From contig NZ_MUGT01000047.1 in assembly GCF_002217205.1 (NCBI RefSeq), positions 1-64,000 on the forward strand: a DNA stretch of 64,000 nucleotides, read 5' to 3'. Shown here one piece after another: positions 33,749 through 41,811 of this stretch. The translations under genes were made by a program, and so were the position numbers. The notes under the pieces are model-generated. The model was not told the DNA's origin. It saw nothing but the letters and a program-made list of their open reading frames with translations, and did no database searches. The DNA comes from Flavobacterium branchiophilum NBRC 15030 = ATCC 35035. GTDB taxonomy: Bacteria > Bacteroidota > Bacteroidia > Flavobacteriales > Flavobacteriaceae. Position 1 is the stretch's first letter; every line of letters begins with the position of its first letter.

Positions 33749-34696
33749 ATGAAAGCTCCTTTTATCGAAATTATCGAAGCCACCACTCCCGACCCGAATC
33801 TTTTGATGTGGAAATATGAAGACGAAGACAAAGAAATTAAAAATGGCGCAAAACTAACCGTTAGAGAAACCCAACACGCTATGTTCCTCAATGAAGGGCA
33901 ATTGGCAGATGTTTTTGGACCAGGTTTACACACCCTTTCTACCGAAAATATTCCGCTTTTAAGTCAATTAAAAGGCTGGAAATATGGTTTTGAAAGTCCG
34001 TTTAAAGCCGATATTTATTTCTTCAATACCCATCAATTCATCAATAACAAATGGGGTACACCCGCCCCAATCTTGATGAAAGACCCCGAGTTTGGACAAG
34101 TGCGCATTCGTGCTTTTGGAAGTTTTGACTTCAAAATAGCCGATGTTGCTACTTTTTTCCGTCAATATTGTGGCACTTATTTTCAGTTGACTTTATTTGA
34201 ATTGCAATCGCAATTGCGTGATTTTGTTGCACCAAAATTTGGCGAAGTTTTGGCCAATCAAAACCTAGCAGTCACGGATGTTGCAGGCAATATTTCAGAT
34301 TTGAGCAAAAGAGTAGAACCGGAGCTAAAAACCTATTTTTCACAATTGGGAATTGAACTGACACAATTCATCATCACCAGTGTAACGCTACCCGAAGAAG
34401 TTACAGCTCATTATGACAAAATGACCAATATTAATATGGTGAAAGACATGGATAAGTTTACCCAATTTAACACCGCTACCGCTATTGGCGACGGTAAAAG
34501 TGGGCTTAATGACGCCGTACAACAAGGAGCCATGCTCAATATGATGATGCAACAAATGCAACAAAATCAACCAGTTACTACTCAAACCGAAGATATTCCG
34601 GCAAAATTAAAACAACTGAAAGATTTGTTTGATGCAGGAATTATTGAGGAAGATGATTTTAAAGCAAAAAAAGCCGATTTATTAAGCAAACTTTAA
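33749..34696 (+). CDS. SPFH-domain protein with C-terminal SHOCT motif
   Basis: This 315-residue protein belongs to the cytoplasmic SPFH/band-7 'virion core-like' group (YdjI-like). The N-terminus IEIIEATTPDPNLLMWKYED leads into the SPFH core (about 20-250). A Met/Gln-rich linker follows, then a C-terminal SHOCT-type helix pair (AKLKQLKDLFDAGIIEEDDF). There is no signal peptide. Such proteins form ring-like scaffolds; the substrate is unknown. A zinc-ribbon protein follows after 6 nt and two more genes in the same direction, indicating an operon of four. Confidence 0.88.
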   Translation: MKAPFIEIIEATTPDPNLLMWKYEDEDKEIKNGAKLTVRETQHAMFLNEGQLADVFGPGLHTLSTENIPLLSQLKGWKYGFESPFKADIYFFNTHQFINNKWGTPAPILMKDPEFGQVRIRAFGSFDFKIADVATFFRQYCGTYFQLTLFELQSQLRDFVAPKFGEVLANQNLAVTDVAGNISDLSKRVEPELKTYFSQLGIELTQFIITSVTLPEEVTAHYDKMTNINMVKDMDKFTQFNTATAIGDGKSGLNDAVQQGAMLNMMMQQMQQNQPVTTQTEDIPAKLKQLKDLFDAGIIEEDDFKAKKADLLSKL

Positions 34697-34702
34697 TCAG
34701 TC

Positions 34703-34954
34703 ATGGAGGATAAAAAACCACTTTCATTTGTAGAAAAAATGAAATTAAAAGCCCAAAATCAAAAAACCTACGGCATTGACGAAAATAATGCGTTTAAAGA
34801 AGCAAAAATGGATGCCGCCGATTGCCCAAATTGTGGCGCAGGTAGAGCAAAACAAGATGGATTGACGCACTGTGCTTACTGCGGTCACGAGTTTTTAGCT
34901 GTCAAACTTAACGATGGAATTTTTATCAAAAAAGAAGACAATTCCAATTCTTAA
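34703..34954 (+). CDS. Small zinc-ribbon protein
   Basis: These 83 residues contain one zinc ribbon, CPNCGAGRAKQDG followed by CAYCGHEF (four Cys). The N-terminus is basic and helical. It probably binds a partner or RNA. It starts 6 nt after the SPFH gene and is likely translated with it. The specific function cannot be told from the sequence. Confidence 0.85.
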   Translation: MEDKKPLSFVEKMKLKAQNQKTYGIDENNAFKEAKMDAADCPNCGAGRAKQDGLTHCAYCGHEFLAVKLNDGIFIKKEDNSNS

Positions 34955-34975
34955 ATTCATAAAAAATTAAAAATT

Positions 34976-35920
34976 ATGATTGGATTATTCAACAAAAAAG
35001 ACAATTCAGCTTCCCATTCGCAATCGAGTGAATGGCTGCCCCAAATTCAAGAAAACCAACAACGTTTTTTTGATTTTTTGGACAAAATGGAAGTTCGGAT
35101 GCAAGAACTTACCGATGCGGCCATTCCCGAATTGACTGAAATGAGAAACAGCACTGAAGAAAGCTTCAAAATGGATTTTCATCGGATGAAATCAGGTATA
35201 GACGGGCAATTAGAGAATATTCGTAAGAAAGTTTATGACGTTCACGACGAAAAAATATTGGATTTGTACCAAGAAATCAAGCACGATTATTCGCCAAAAG
35301 ACAAAGATAGAGAGGTACTTGACGCTTTTAGAAATGAATGTAGAAGTCGATACAATCTCTTTGAAGAGAAATTCCAAAAAGCAAGCAATGCCGTGAATGC
35401 CACCGATTATGAAGATTATGAAATTGCATATCAAAAAGTGCTTGCCGAATATGCTGCCATAAAAGATAAATTTCATTGCAAACAATGCGGAAGCCCTATT
35501 TCTATTGAGAAAATATTTTTTATCAACGTGCATTTGGCTTGTTCCGCCTGTCAAACTCAAAATACCTTTGAGCCGAGTACTCAAGCCAGAATGGTACAAC
35601 ATTTTGCACAAGATTTAGCCCACCAACGGGCGGTTGATTTATATGAAAAATACAAAATCGAATCCGAAAAAGAACGTTTGTTTTATTACGAAATGCACCC
35701 CCTGAAATTGAGTTTAAATTTTGAAAAAGATGCAAAAATAAAGTCCGAAACCGAAGTAAAAATTGCCGATTTGGAAGCTAAAAGACAAGAATCTATTCAA
35801 AATACCCCCATTTTTCACAAAGACTATTTGCATAAAAAATATGCCGAATGGAAAAAAATAACCCCCGATATGGAAGCCCATCTCGAAACCAGATTACAAA
35901 ACGATTTATCAAATATTTAA
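34976..35920 (+). CDS. Coiled-coil protein with central zinc ribbon
   Basis: This 314-residue protein is largely helical and charged. Residues about 165-200 hold a zinc ribbon (CKQCGSPISIEK and CSACQTQNTFEP). The rest looks like coiled coil, e.g. ENIRKKVYDVHDEKILDLYQ. No catalytic motif is seen. It follows the small zinc-ribbon gene by 21 nt and is the third member of the SPFH cassette, which suggests a partner or adaptor of the SPFH scaffold. Confidence 0.75.
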   Translation: MIGLFNKKDNSASHSQSSEWLPQIQENQQRFFDFLDKMEVRMQELTDAAIPELTEMRNSTEESFKMDFHRMKSGIDGQLENIRKKVYDVHDEKILDLYQEIKHDYSPKDKDREVLDAFRNECRSRYNLFEEKFQKASNAVNATDYEDYEIAYQKVLAEYAAIKDKFHCKQCGSPISIEKIFFINVHLACSACQTQNTFEPSTQARMVQHFAQDLAHQRAVDLYEKYKIESEKERLFYYEMHPLKLSLNFEKDAKIKSETEVKIADLEAKRQESIQNTPIFHKDYLHKKYAEWKKITPDMEAHLETRLQNDLSNI

Positions 35921-35947
35921 TTCATTAACCCCTAAAATTTTATTATT

Positions 35948-36895
35948 ATGTTCAAAAAACTATTTAGCTCTATTACAGGCAACGAAGAAAAAGAAGTGCA
36001 AAACACTCAAAATCAAGAATTTGAAAACACCCAAAATGAATCTTATGAGGACGAAGATTATGAAGAATATGACCCAGAAACCCTCCACGGAACGCATTAT
36101 GAGGTAGAAGATTTTGATGCAGAAGTAGAACGTTTATCCCAAGCTTGGATTGAACAAGAAGGCATTACCAGCCAATCTGAAATCAACAATGTGTATCATA
36201 ACTATCGAAGAGACGTTTATATGGCTTGGAATGAATGTGACTCCGACCAATATATCCGTTTTGACAACCGAAATTCATTGGCACACCACGGCGTTGCACA
36301 AATGGGCAACAACATGCAAGAGGACGAAAACAACCCACTTTTAGCGCCTGTTCACGGCATTTCACTTAGAGATTATTCGGCTATTTGTGCCAAATTAGGA
36401 TCGGGTGTAGCTGAAGAAGACATCTACAAAGCTTTCGGAATTGATGCCACAATTTGGGGCGAGTTAAATACGATTTGGCCAGCTCGTATGGCGGAAGATA
36501 CCACTTTTAGCGTTTCGGTTTTGTTTGGACAATATTATGCTGAAGCCGACCAACATCCTAAACTTCAAGGAGTTAAAACCAATTTGTCTGAAGAAGGAGA
36601 GGCCAATTTGGAACGTTTGAAAAATGACATCTATTTTTATTACGAACTAACTGGTGCTCGCCAAGCCGCTTATGAATATGGCATGGACGGTGCACAATGG
36701 ATTTTGGATAATTATGGCATTGGATTGGGCGATTTTCAAGGCGTAGCTATGAAATATATGGAACAACAAAACCAAAATTTCAACTCAAACGACATCCATC
36801 ATTATCTAGATTATCAAAACCAAAAACAAGCCGAATATGCCAAAATTTTCGCAGCAGAACAAGGCGGAAATGTGGCCGATGACGTAGAGTTTTAA
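35948..36895 (+). CDS. Hypothetical protein of the SPFH cassette (DUF6620-like)
   Basis: This 315-residue acidic protein has an N-terminal Glu/Asp/Asn-rich disordered stretch (about 1-45) and a helical rest with YRRDVYMAWNECDSDQY and GVAQMGNNMQEDENNP. From memory it resembles the Bacteroidota family DUF6620; I am not certain. There is no signal or membrane segment. It is the fourth gene of the cassette, 27 nt after the third, and is followed by a hairpin repeat that may end the transcript. Confidence 0.65.
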   Translation: MFKKLFSSITGNEEKEVQNTQNQEFENTQNESYEDEDYEEYDPETLHGTHYEVEDFDAEVERLSQAWIEQEGITSQSEINNVYHNYRRDVYMAWNECDSDQYIRFDNRNSLAHHGVAQMGNNMQEDENNPLLAPVHGISLRDYSAICAKLGSGVAEEDIYKAFGIDATIWGELNTIWPARMAEDTTFSVSVLFGQYYAEADQHPKLQGVKTNLSEEGEANLERLKNDIYFYYELTGARQAAYEYGMDGAQWILDNYGIGLGDFQGVAMKYMEQQNQNFNSNDIHHYLDYQNQKQAEYAKIFAAEQGGNVADDVEF

Positions 36896-36903
36896 TTGTT
36901 TTT

Positions 36904-37064
36904 GGGCGTTACCACAAGGGTCGGGCTGTCCGTTTCAATCTTTTTTTTATGGTTGTAGTTTTCAGTTGAATGATTTCGATAAAAACAAAAATCATTTTTT
37001 CAAAACAAATTCAAACAACCATAAAAAAAAGGATTTCCACTTCCATCCCTAACGCAGCTTACGG
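36904..37064 (+). repeat. Flavobacterial hairpin repeat (copy 3)
   Basis: It begins GGGCGTTACC and continues GGGTCGGGCTGTCCG. A 16-bp perfect stem TTTTTTTTATGGTTGT (36941-36956) / ACAACCATAAAAAAAA (37015-37030) encloses a loop, and the end reads GGATTTCCACTTCCATCCC with TAACGCAGCTTACGG. Layout is the same as 1823-1958 and inverted relative to 38533-38683. It separates the SPFH cassette from the SWIM gene. Confidence 0.75.
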
Positions 37065-37164
37065 TAAAAGGATATATTTTGCCAAAAGAAAAAAACAACT
37101 TATCTTTAAACCATTTTCTATTTCAACTTTTATTTTTAGATACAAACCTAATAAACCTATATAA

Positions 37165-38505
37165 ATGAACGACTTAGCATTTGATTTTAAAACCAATTCC
37201 ACCCTTAACAAACAAAAAGGGGTGCATAATTTGGTTCTTGCTCACCAATCGGAGTTGCAAGAGGTGAACAATATTCCTTGTTTTTTCTGGGGAAATTTGG
37301 TGCAACCCTATTTAACTGCCAAATGCTGGAGCACGATTGCCAAAGTAGTACGATCGAGTTTTGGTCCCATACCTGCGAGTTTGCGTGACCCTATTGTTAC
37401 GGCAGGCGAAAAACAAATTCGATTTGAAGGATTTTCATCATGCAATGGCGTGTATGTACGCTTAGACATGAAACCCGAAGCCATTGATGGGGAATTTATT
37501 GCGAGTGGCACTACAAATGTTGATTTCAATGAACCTATGCTTAATGCGTTGAATGCCATCCAAAAGTCGGAGAAAGTTACCCTTGCAGTGGGTCAAAACG
37601 ACATGCAAGTCATCACGAGCAAAGCCAAAGTTACCGAACGAAAAGTTACGCTACCCATCCGATGGATTAAGGGTTTGACTAGTGTGCAATTGTATTTAGC
37701 AGACATGGAACAAAAATATGAATTGAACAAATTGCAAACCATTCAATTGTTCAATTCCTTGCCAAAAGGAAATGTAAAAGGCGATTTTTACATATCCAAA
37801 CGAGCAGGAAAAATGATGTTTTCTACTTTGTTGAGTGCCGATTGTGTTCGTATAGGTGGGGTGCAACGTTTGCGCTTATTGGAAGGCGTTTTGCCGCTAT
37901 TGGATAAAGTATTCATCTATGAATCATCGGATAAAGAGACCTGTGCTTTGGTGTGTGAGTTTGGGAGTATGCAATTACTAATGGCGTTTTCACCGGATAA
38001 TTATAGAGGGTTTTCAGGAGAAGGAAAGGCATTGGAACAGATGACCGAAAACTTGCCTTTGGAATGGGTGTATGGTTTAAATTCCTTGTTGAAAGCCAAC
38101 GAAACCTTCAACCCTACTTTGTTATCCATTGAAAATGATATTGATTTCGGGACAATGGACAATCTTAGCGCTAGTTTGTCATCAATGGGGCTTTTGGGTT
38201 TTGATGTACTAGATAATTCTCATTTTTACAGGCGATTGCCATTCAAAACAGAACGCATCTTGAGCTTGAATCCACGTTTAAAAAATGCTAAAAAACTTAT
38301 TGAAAATAATGATATTCAATTTATTACAAAAAACAGCTTTTTAATTGAAGCTTTTGTGAAAGGGACAGGTGTGCAACACAAAGTGGTAATTCAAAATGGA
38401 GAAGCAAGATGCACCTGTGATTGGTTTTCTTCTTATCAAGGAAAAAGAGGGATTTGCAAACACATTTTAGCAGTTAATCTTATGGACAAGGGAACTATAA
38501 ATTAA
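37165..38505 (+). CDS. SWIM zinc-finger protein
   Basis: This 446-residue protein ends in a SWIM zinc finger: CTCDWFSSYQGKRGICKH (CxC...CxH). The preceding 400 residues are mixed alpha/beta with no enzyme motif that I know. SWIM fingers bind DNA or proteins. In many bacteria a SWIM protein sits beside a WGR/MolR-like protein, as here (the next gene). Another repeat lies between the two. The product is probably cytoplasmic. Confidence 0.85.
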   Translation: MNDLAFDFKTNSTLNKQKGVHNLVLAHQSELQEVNNIPCFFWGNLVQPYLTAKCWSTIAKVVRSSFGPIPASLRDPIVTAGEKQIRFEGFSSCNGVYVRLDMKPEAIDGEFIASGTTNVDFNEPMLNALNAIQKSEKVTLAVGQNDMQVITSKAKVTERKVTLPIRWIKGLTSVQLYLADMEQKYELNKLQTIQLFNSLPKGNVKGDFYISKRAGKMMFSTLLSADCVRIGGVQRLRLLEGVLPLLDKVFIYESSDKETCALVCEFGSMQLLMAFSPDNYRGFSGEGKALEQMTENLPLEWVYGLNSLLKANETFNPTLLSIENDIDFGTMDNLSASLSSMGLLGFDVLDNSHFYRRLPFKTERILSLNPRLKNAKKLIENNDIQFITKNSFLIEAFVKGTGVQHKVVIQNGEARCTCDWFSSYQGKRGICKHILAVNLMDKGTIN

Positions 38506-38532
38506 AAAATAAGGTACAACTATAGCAAGATT

Positions 38533-38683
38533 GCATTAGGGATTGCAGCGGCATCCTCTTTTTTTTAGGGTTTAAAGTGGTTCAATTCGCTTTTGGTTTT
38601 AGTAACTAAATACTTGAACTGAAACACACAACCCTAAAAAAAGAGATATAGCGGAAAGCCCGACCTGAAAGGGAATGCCCAAA
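38533..38683 (-). repeat. Flavobacterial hairpin repeat (copy 4, inverted)
   Basis: Read on the minus strand it starts GGGCATTCCC and continues GGTCGGGCTTTCCGCTATAT. The stem CTTTTTTTAGGG/CCCTAAAAAAAG follows, and it ends GGATGCCGCTGCAATCCC. It is the opposite orientation of 36904-37064, so the SWIM gene is bracketed by inverted copies. Confidence 0.75.
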
Positions 38684-38700
38684 TATAAAACACACCCATT

Positions 38701-41700
38701 ATGAAAAAACATTTAAAATATATTGACGGAACATCGGATAAATTTTGGCAAATTGAAGCACAAGGGATTCAATTTACGGTAACTTATGGCAAAAATGGCA
38801 CTTCTGGCACTTCGCAAACCAAAAGTTTTTCCACCGAAGCCGAATGCTTGAAAATGGCAGAGAAATTAGTCGCTGAAAAAGTGAAAAAAGGCTATTCCGA
38901 ATCGGGAGAAGTTATTGTGGACAGTAGTAGTAAAGCAGGAAAAGCCAAAACGGCACTTCAAGAAATCACAGCGGAATATGACCAGCTCATCAAAGATAAA
39001 AGAATTGAAGCGTTGTTGCCTTTTTTGCAAGAAAAAGTAAAAGGAAATGTAGCCGAGTTTAAAAAACATTTAAAAAAATGTAAAAAATATTGGTGTGATT
39101 ATGCCGATTTGACCAATGAACCGCAATTTAGAAAGGGCAATCAATATAATTGGGGGCGACGAGGCGATGAAATCCAATCCAAAATCATCAATTTGACAGC
39201 AATGGCAGTAGTGGACAAAACCGAAATCAATGCTTTTGATGGGATTGTTTCGTATTTGGAAGCCATGACAACCGATGTTATAATTAAAGAGCTAATTTTT
39301 TGGGCTAAACCCAACTGGATTGCCGAGTATGTGTTGAATTTGGTAAAAAGAAACGAATGGGCTTCCATTTCCTATTACACCTTGCGCTATTTGGAACAAG
39401 AAAAATTAATAGCATTTCATGCGGAATTGTATGCGATTAGTTTGGCACAATACAACGAATATCAAGTTAAGGATTCAGCACAAAATTTCATCAAAAAATT
39501 GGCACAAGATGCGCTTGCATTGGAACGCGATGTGCCTTTGTTGTTTGAATATGAGACCGCAATAAACAATGTCTATTTCCGAACCAATAATGACCAACCC
39601 TATAATCAATACAAGCTGTGGCACGTTGCTTTATTGCAATTTGTGAATGACGGCAACTTGAAAAGAGCAACCGTTATTGAAAATGGTTTGTTGATACAGA
39701 CCAAAGAATGGAATAATGGAATCAAATCCTTCTTTAAAAAAATAGTTGAAGAAATTAAACCTACGACAGAAGAATTGATTGCTAACCAAAATGTTATCTT
39801 TACTTTTTTGCAAAATGCCTATTCTCCCATAATTACGTTTGGAGTGGATTTATGCAAACTAATATTTGAAGAAAAAAAGTTCAAAACTAACGATTTTTTG
39901 GAATGGTTGGAACCTTTGTTTTATAGAGAAGACGCCAAAGGAAGCATCAAAAAACTATTGCCAATCTTGGAGAAGATTGCAAAAACCAATACCAAAACCA
40001 GCACAAAAATTGCCTATCTAGTGAGCAACGTTTTTGTGATTCCCGATTTGACTTTGCAAGAAAGAGCGGTAAAAACCCTACTGAAAACTGCCAATAAAAA
40101 AGATAAAACGATAAAAGAAAAACTATTGGAATATGTGGGTCAAATGCAAGGTTCCGTAAAATTGCAATTGGGCGAATTTTTAGGCAATGAAACGGATGAA
40201 AATGCCGTTTTTGAAGTTGATAATTACGAATACAAACCTTTAAAAGTAAACAAATTAGTAACTGAAGTGCATTTACCAAAAGATTGGAACGAAATTTTGT
40301 TTCAATTTGGAAAATTCATCAATAATGAGGGCATTTTGGATACTGAAATTTTGTTGCATTCGTTTGTGTTGCAGCGGCATTTGTTTCCAGCGGATTATCA
40401 AAAACAATTAGAGCCTTATGAAAAACAACTGCATAAAACCTATTTTAGTTGTGTAGCAAAAGATTTTGTAAAAGGCTATTTGTTACAAAAAATAATGCAT
40501 TTGGATAAAAAAGCCGATACTAAATTTAAAAGTTATAATACGGTGAAAACGATGTATTTCTATATATCCATTTTAGAATGCATCGATGAAAAAATCCAAA
40601 CGAAACGTGCGTTGCCCTTATTGAGTTTTCCAACCCACGAACCCCATTGGGTAGCACCAAAAACGCTTTTGGAACGCCTAATTGCTTATCAAAACGCAAA
40701 TGAAACTATCGATTTTAATGATTTATCCTTGGCAATTTGTAGAATGCCTTTGGAACAGGTTGAAGATGCGATACCGCTACTTTCCCAATTGGAAACCGAG
40801 ATGAAAAATTTGTTTGAATTTTGTTTTGGGATGCACAAAGAGATAAAAATTCCGAAAGAAGGCATTTTGAATACTTTATTTCAAAAAGCGGGAGGCGAAA
40901 CATTGCAATCAAAATATACTGCACTTTGGGCAGTGGCGGCACAAACATTTTATCCGCATGAAGCCTTTGAAGCCTTTGAGAAAACGACTATTGCAGGAGT
41001 TGCATTTGCGGGGAAACCCTTTCAAAATCCGATCAATTTTGTTGAAAAACACAATGAATGGGTGGATTATCGCACCAAAGAAAAAATGCGTCATTCTTGG
41101 ATGGAATTGGCTGTGGAACTGCCAGGTTATAAAAAAATTCCAAATCATTTGTTATATAGTTTGGATTGCTATTATGTTGGGAAAAACAGTTGGTATCACC
41201 ATTTGTATGGGGGCGATTCGGTTTACTATTGGAACGATTTGATGCCACAAAACAAAGAGCCACTAGCACTGAAGTTATTGCTTGCTGGCTGTGTGAATAC
41301 CAGTTCTGGTTCCGATATACTTACTGCCTTTTTGCATTTGGCAAACCGAACCGATTTTGTGTTTTCAAATTATTGTAGTACTGTTTTTGCCTGTTGTTTT
41401 TTTATGGATAAAAAAGACGTTCGGCTTTTGGCATCGGAAGTGATGTATCAAAAAATTGAAAATCAAACCCTTCCAATGGAACAGTTGCGTTTGGTATTTG
41501 CCTATTTAATTTCAAATAATTATGGGGTGTTTGGACGGTTTTCCGATGCGGTTTTGAGCATTAAAGACAGTTCGCCTTTGCACAATCAGGCGTTGTTTTT
41601 ACTAATGGATGCCGTGCTTGGAGCATTTGGAACTTTAGAAAAATTGCCAACCAATTTTAAAAAATTCATCGAGAATTATTATGATTTGGCAACAAAATTA

Positions 41701-41793
41701 AACCAAAAACCTTCCGAAAAAACGTTGCTTTTCTTGAAAACATTAGAAAATAACGCCAGTTTGAAGAAGCTAATCAAGTTACTAACAAATTAA
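38701..41793 (+). CDS. WGR-domain protein (MolR/DUF6493-like)
   Basis: This 1030-residue protein has an N-terminal WGR domain (about 1-75: YIDGTSDKFWQIEAQG, FTVTYGKNGTSGTSQTKSF), a DNA/NAD-related module, and a very long helical repeat-like body. The motif LLSFPTHEPHWVAPKTL (about 642-658) is typical, as far as I recall, of DUF6493. No ATPase motif is visible. Its partner is probably the SWIM protein encoded just upstream. The function of such SWIM/WGR pairs is not settled; nucleic acid binding is likely. The next gene follows after 18 nt. Confidence 0.78.
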   Translation: MKKHLKYIDGTSDKFWQIEAQGIQFTVTYGKNGTSGTSQTKSFSTEAECLKMAEKLVAEKVKKGYSESGEVIVDSSSKAGKAKTALQEITAEYDQLIKDKRIEALLPFLQEKVKGNVAEFKKHLKKCKKYWCDYADLTNEPQFRKGNQYNWGRRGDEIQSKIINLTAMAVVDKTEINAFDGIVSYLEAMTTDVIIKELIFWAKPNWIAEYVLNLVKRNEWASISYYTLRYLEQEKLIAFHAELYAISLAQYNEYQVKDSAQNFIKKLAQDALALERDVPLLFEYETAINNVYFRTNNDQPYNQYKLWHVALLQFVNDGNLKRATVIENGLLIQTKEWNNGIKSFFKKIVEEIKPTTEELIANQNVIFTFLQNAYSPIITFGVDLCKLIFEEKKFKTNDFLEWLEPLFYREDAKGSIKKLLPILEKIAKTNTKTSTKIAYLVSNVFVIPDLTLQERAVKTLLKTANKKDKTIKEKLLEYVGQMQGSVKLQLGEFLGNETDENAVFEVDNYEYKPLKVNKLVTEVHLPKDWNEILFQFGKFINNEGILDTEILLHSFVLQRHLFPADYQKQLEPYEKQLHKTYFSCVAKDFVKGYLLQKIMHLDKKADTKFKSYNTVKTMYFYISILECIDEKIQTKRALPLLSFPTHEPHWVAPKTLLERLIAYQNANETIDFNDLSLAICRMPLEQVEDAIPLLSQLETEMKNLFEFCFGMHKEIKIPKEGILNTLFQKAGGETLQSKYTALWAVAAQTFYPHEAFEAFEKTTIAGVAFAGKPFQNPINFVEKHNEWVDYRTKEKMRHSWMELAVELPGYKKIPNHLLYSLDCYYVGKNSWYHHLYGGDSVYYWNDLMPQNKEPLALKLLLAGCVNTSSGSDILTAFLHLANRTDFVFSNYCSTVFACCFFMDKKDVRLLASEVMYQKIENQTLPMEQLRLVFAYLISNNYGVFGRFSDAVLSIKDSSPLHNQALFLLMDAVLGAFGTLEKLPTNFKKFIENYYDLATKLNQKPSEKTLLFLKTLENNASLKKLIKLLTN

Positions 41794-41811
41794 ATTCAAA
41801 TAATTTAAACC

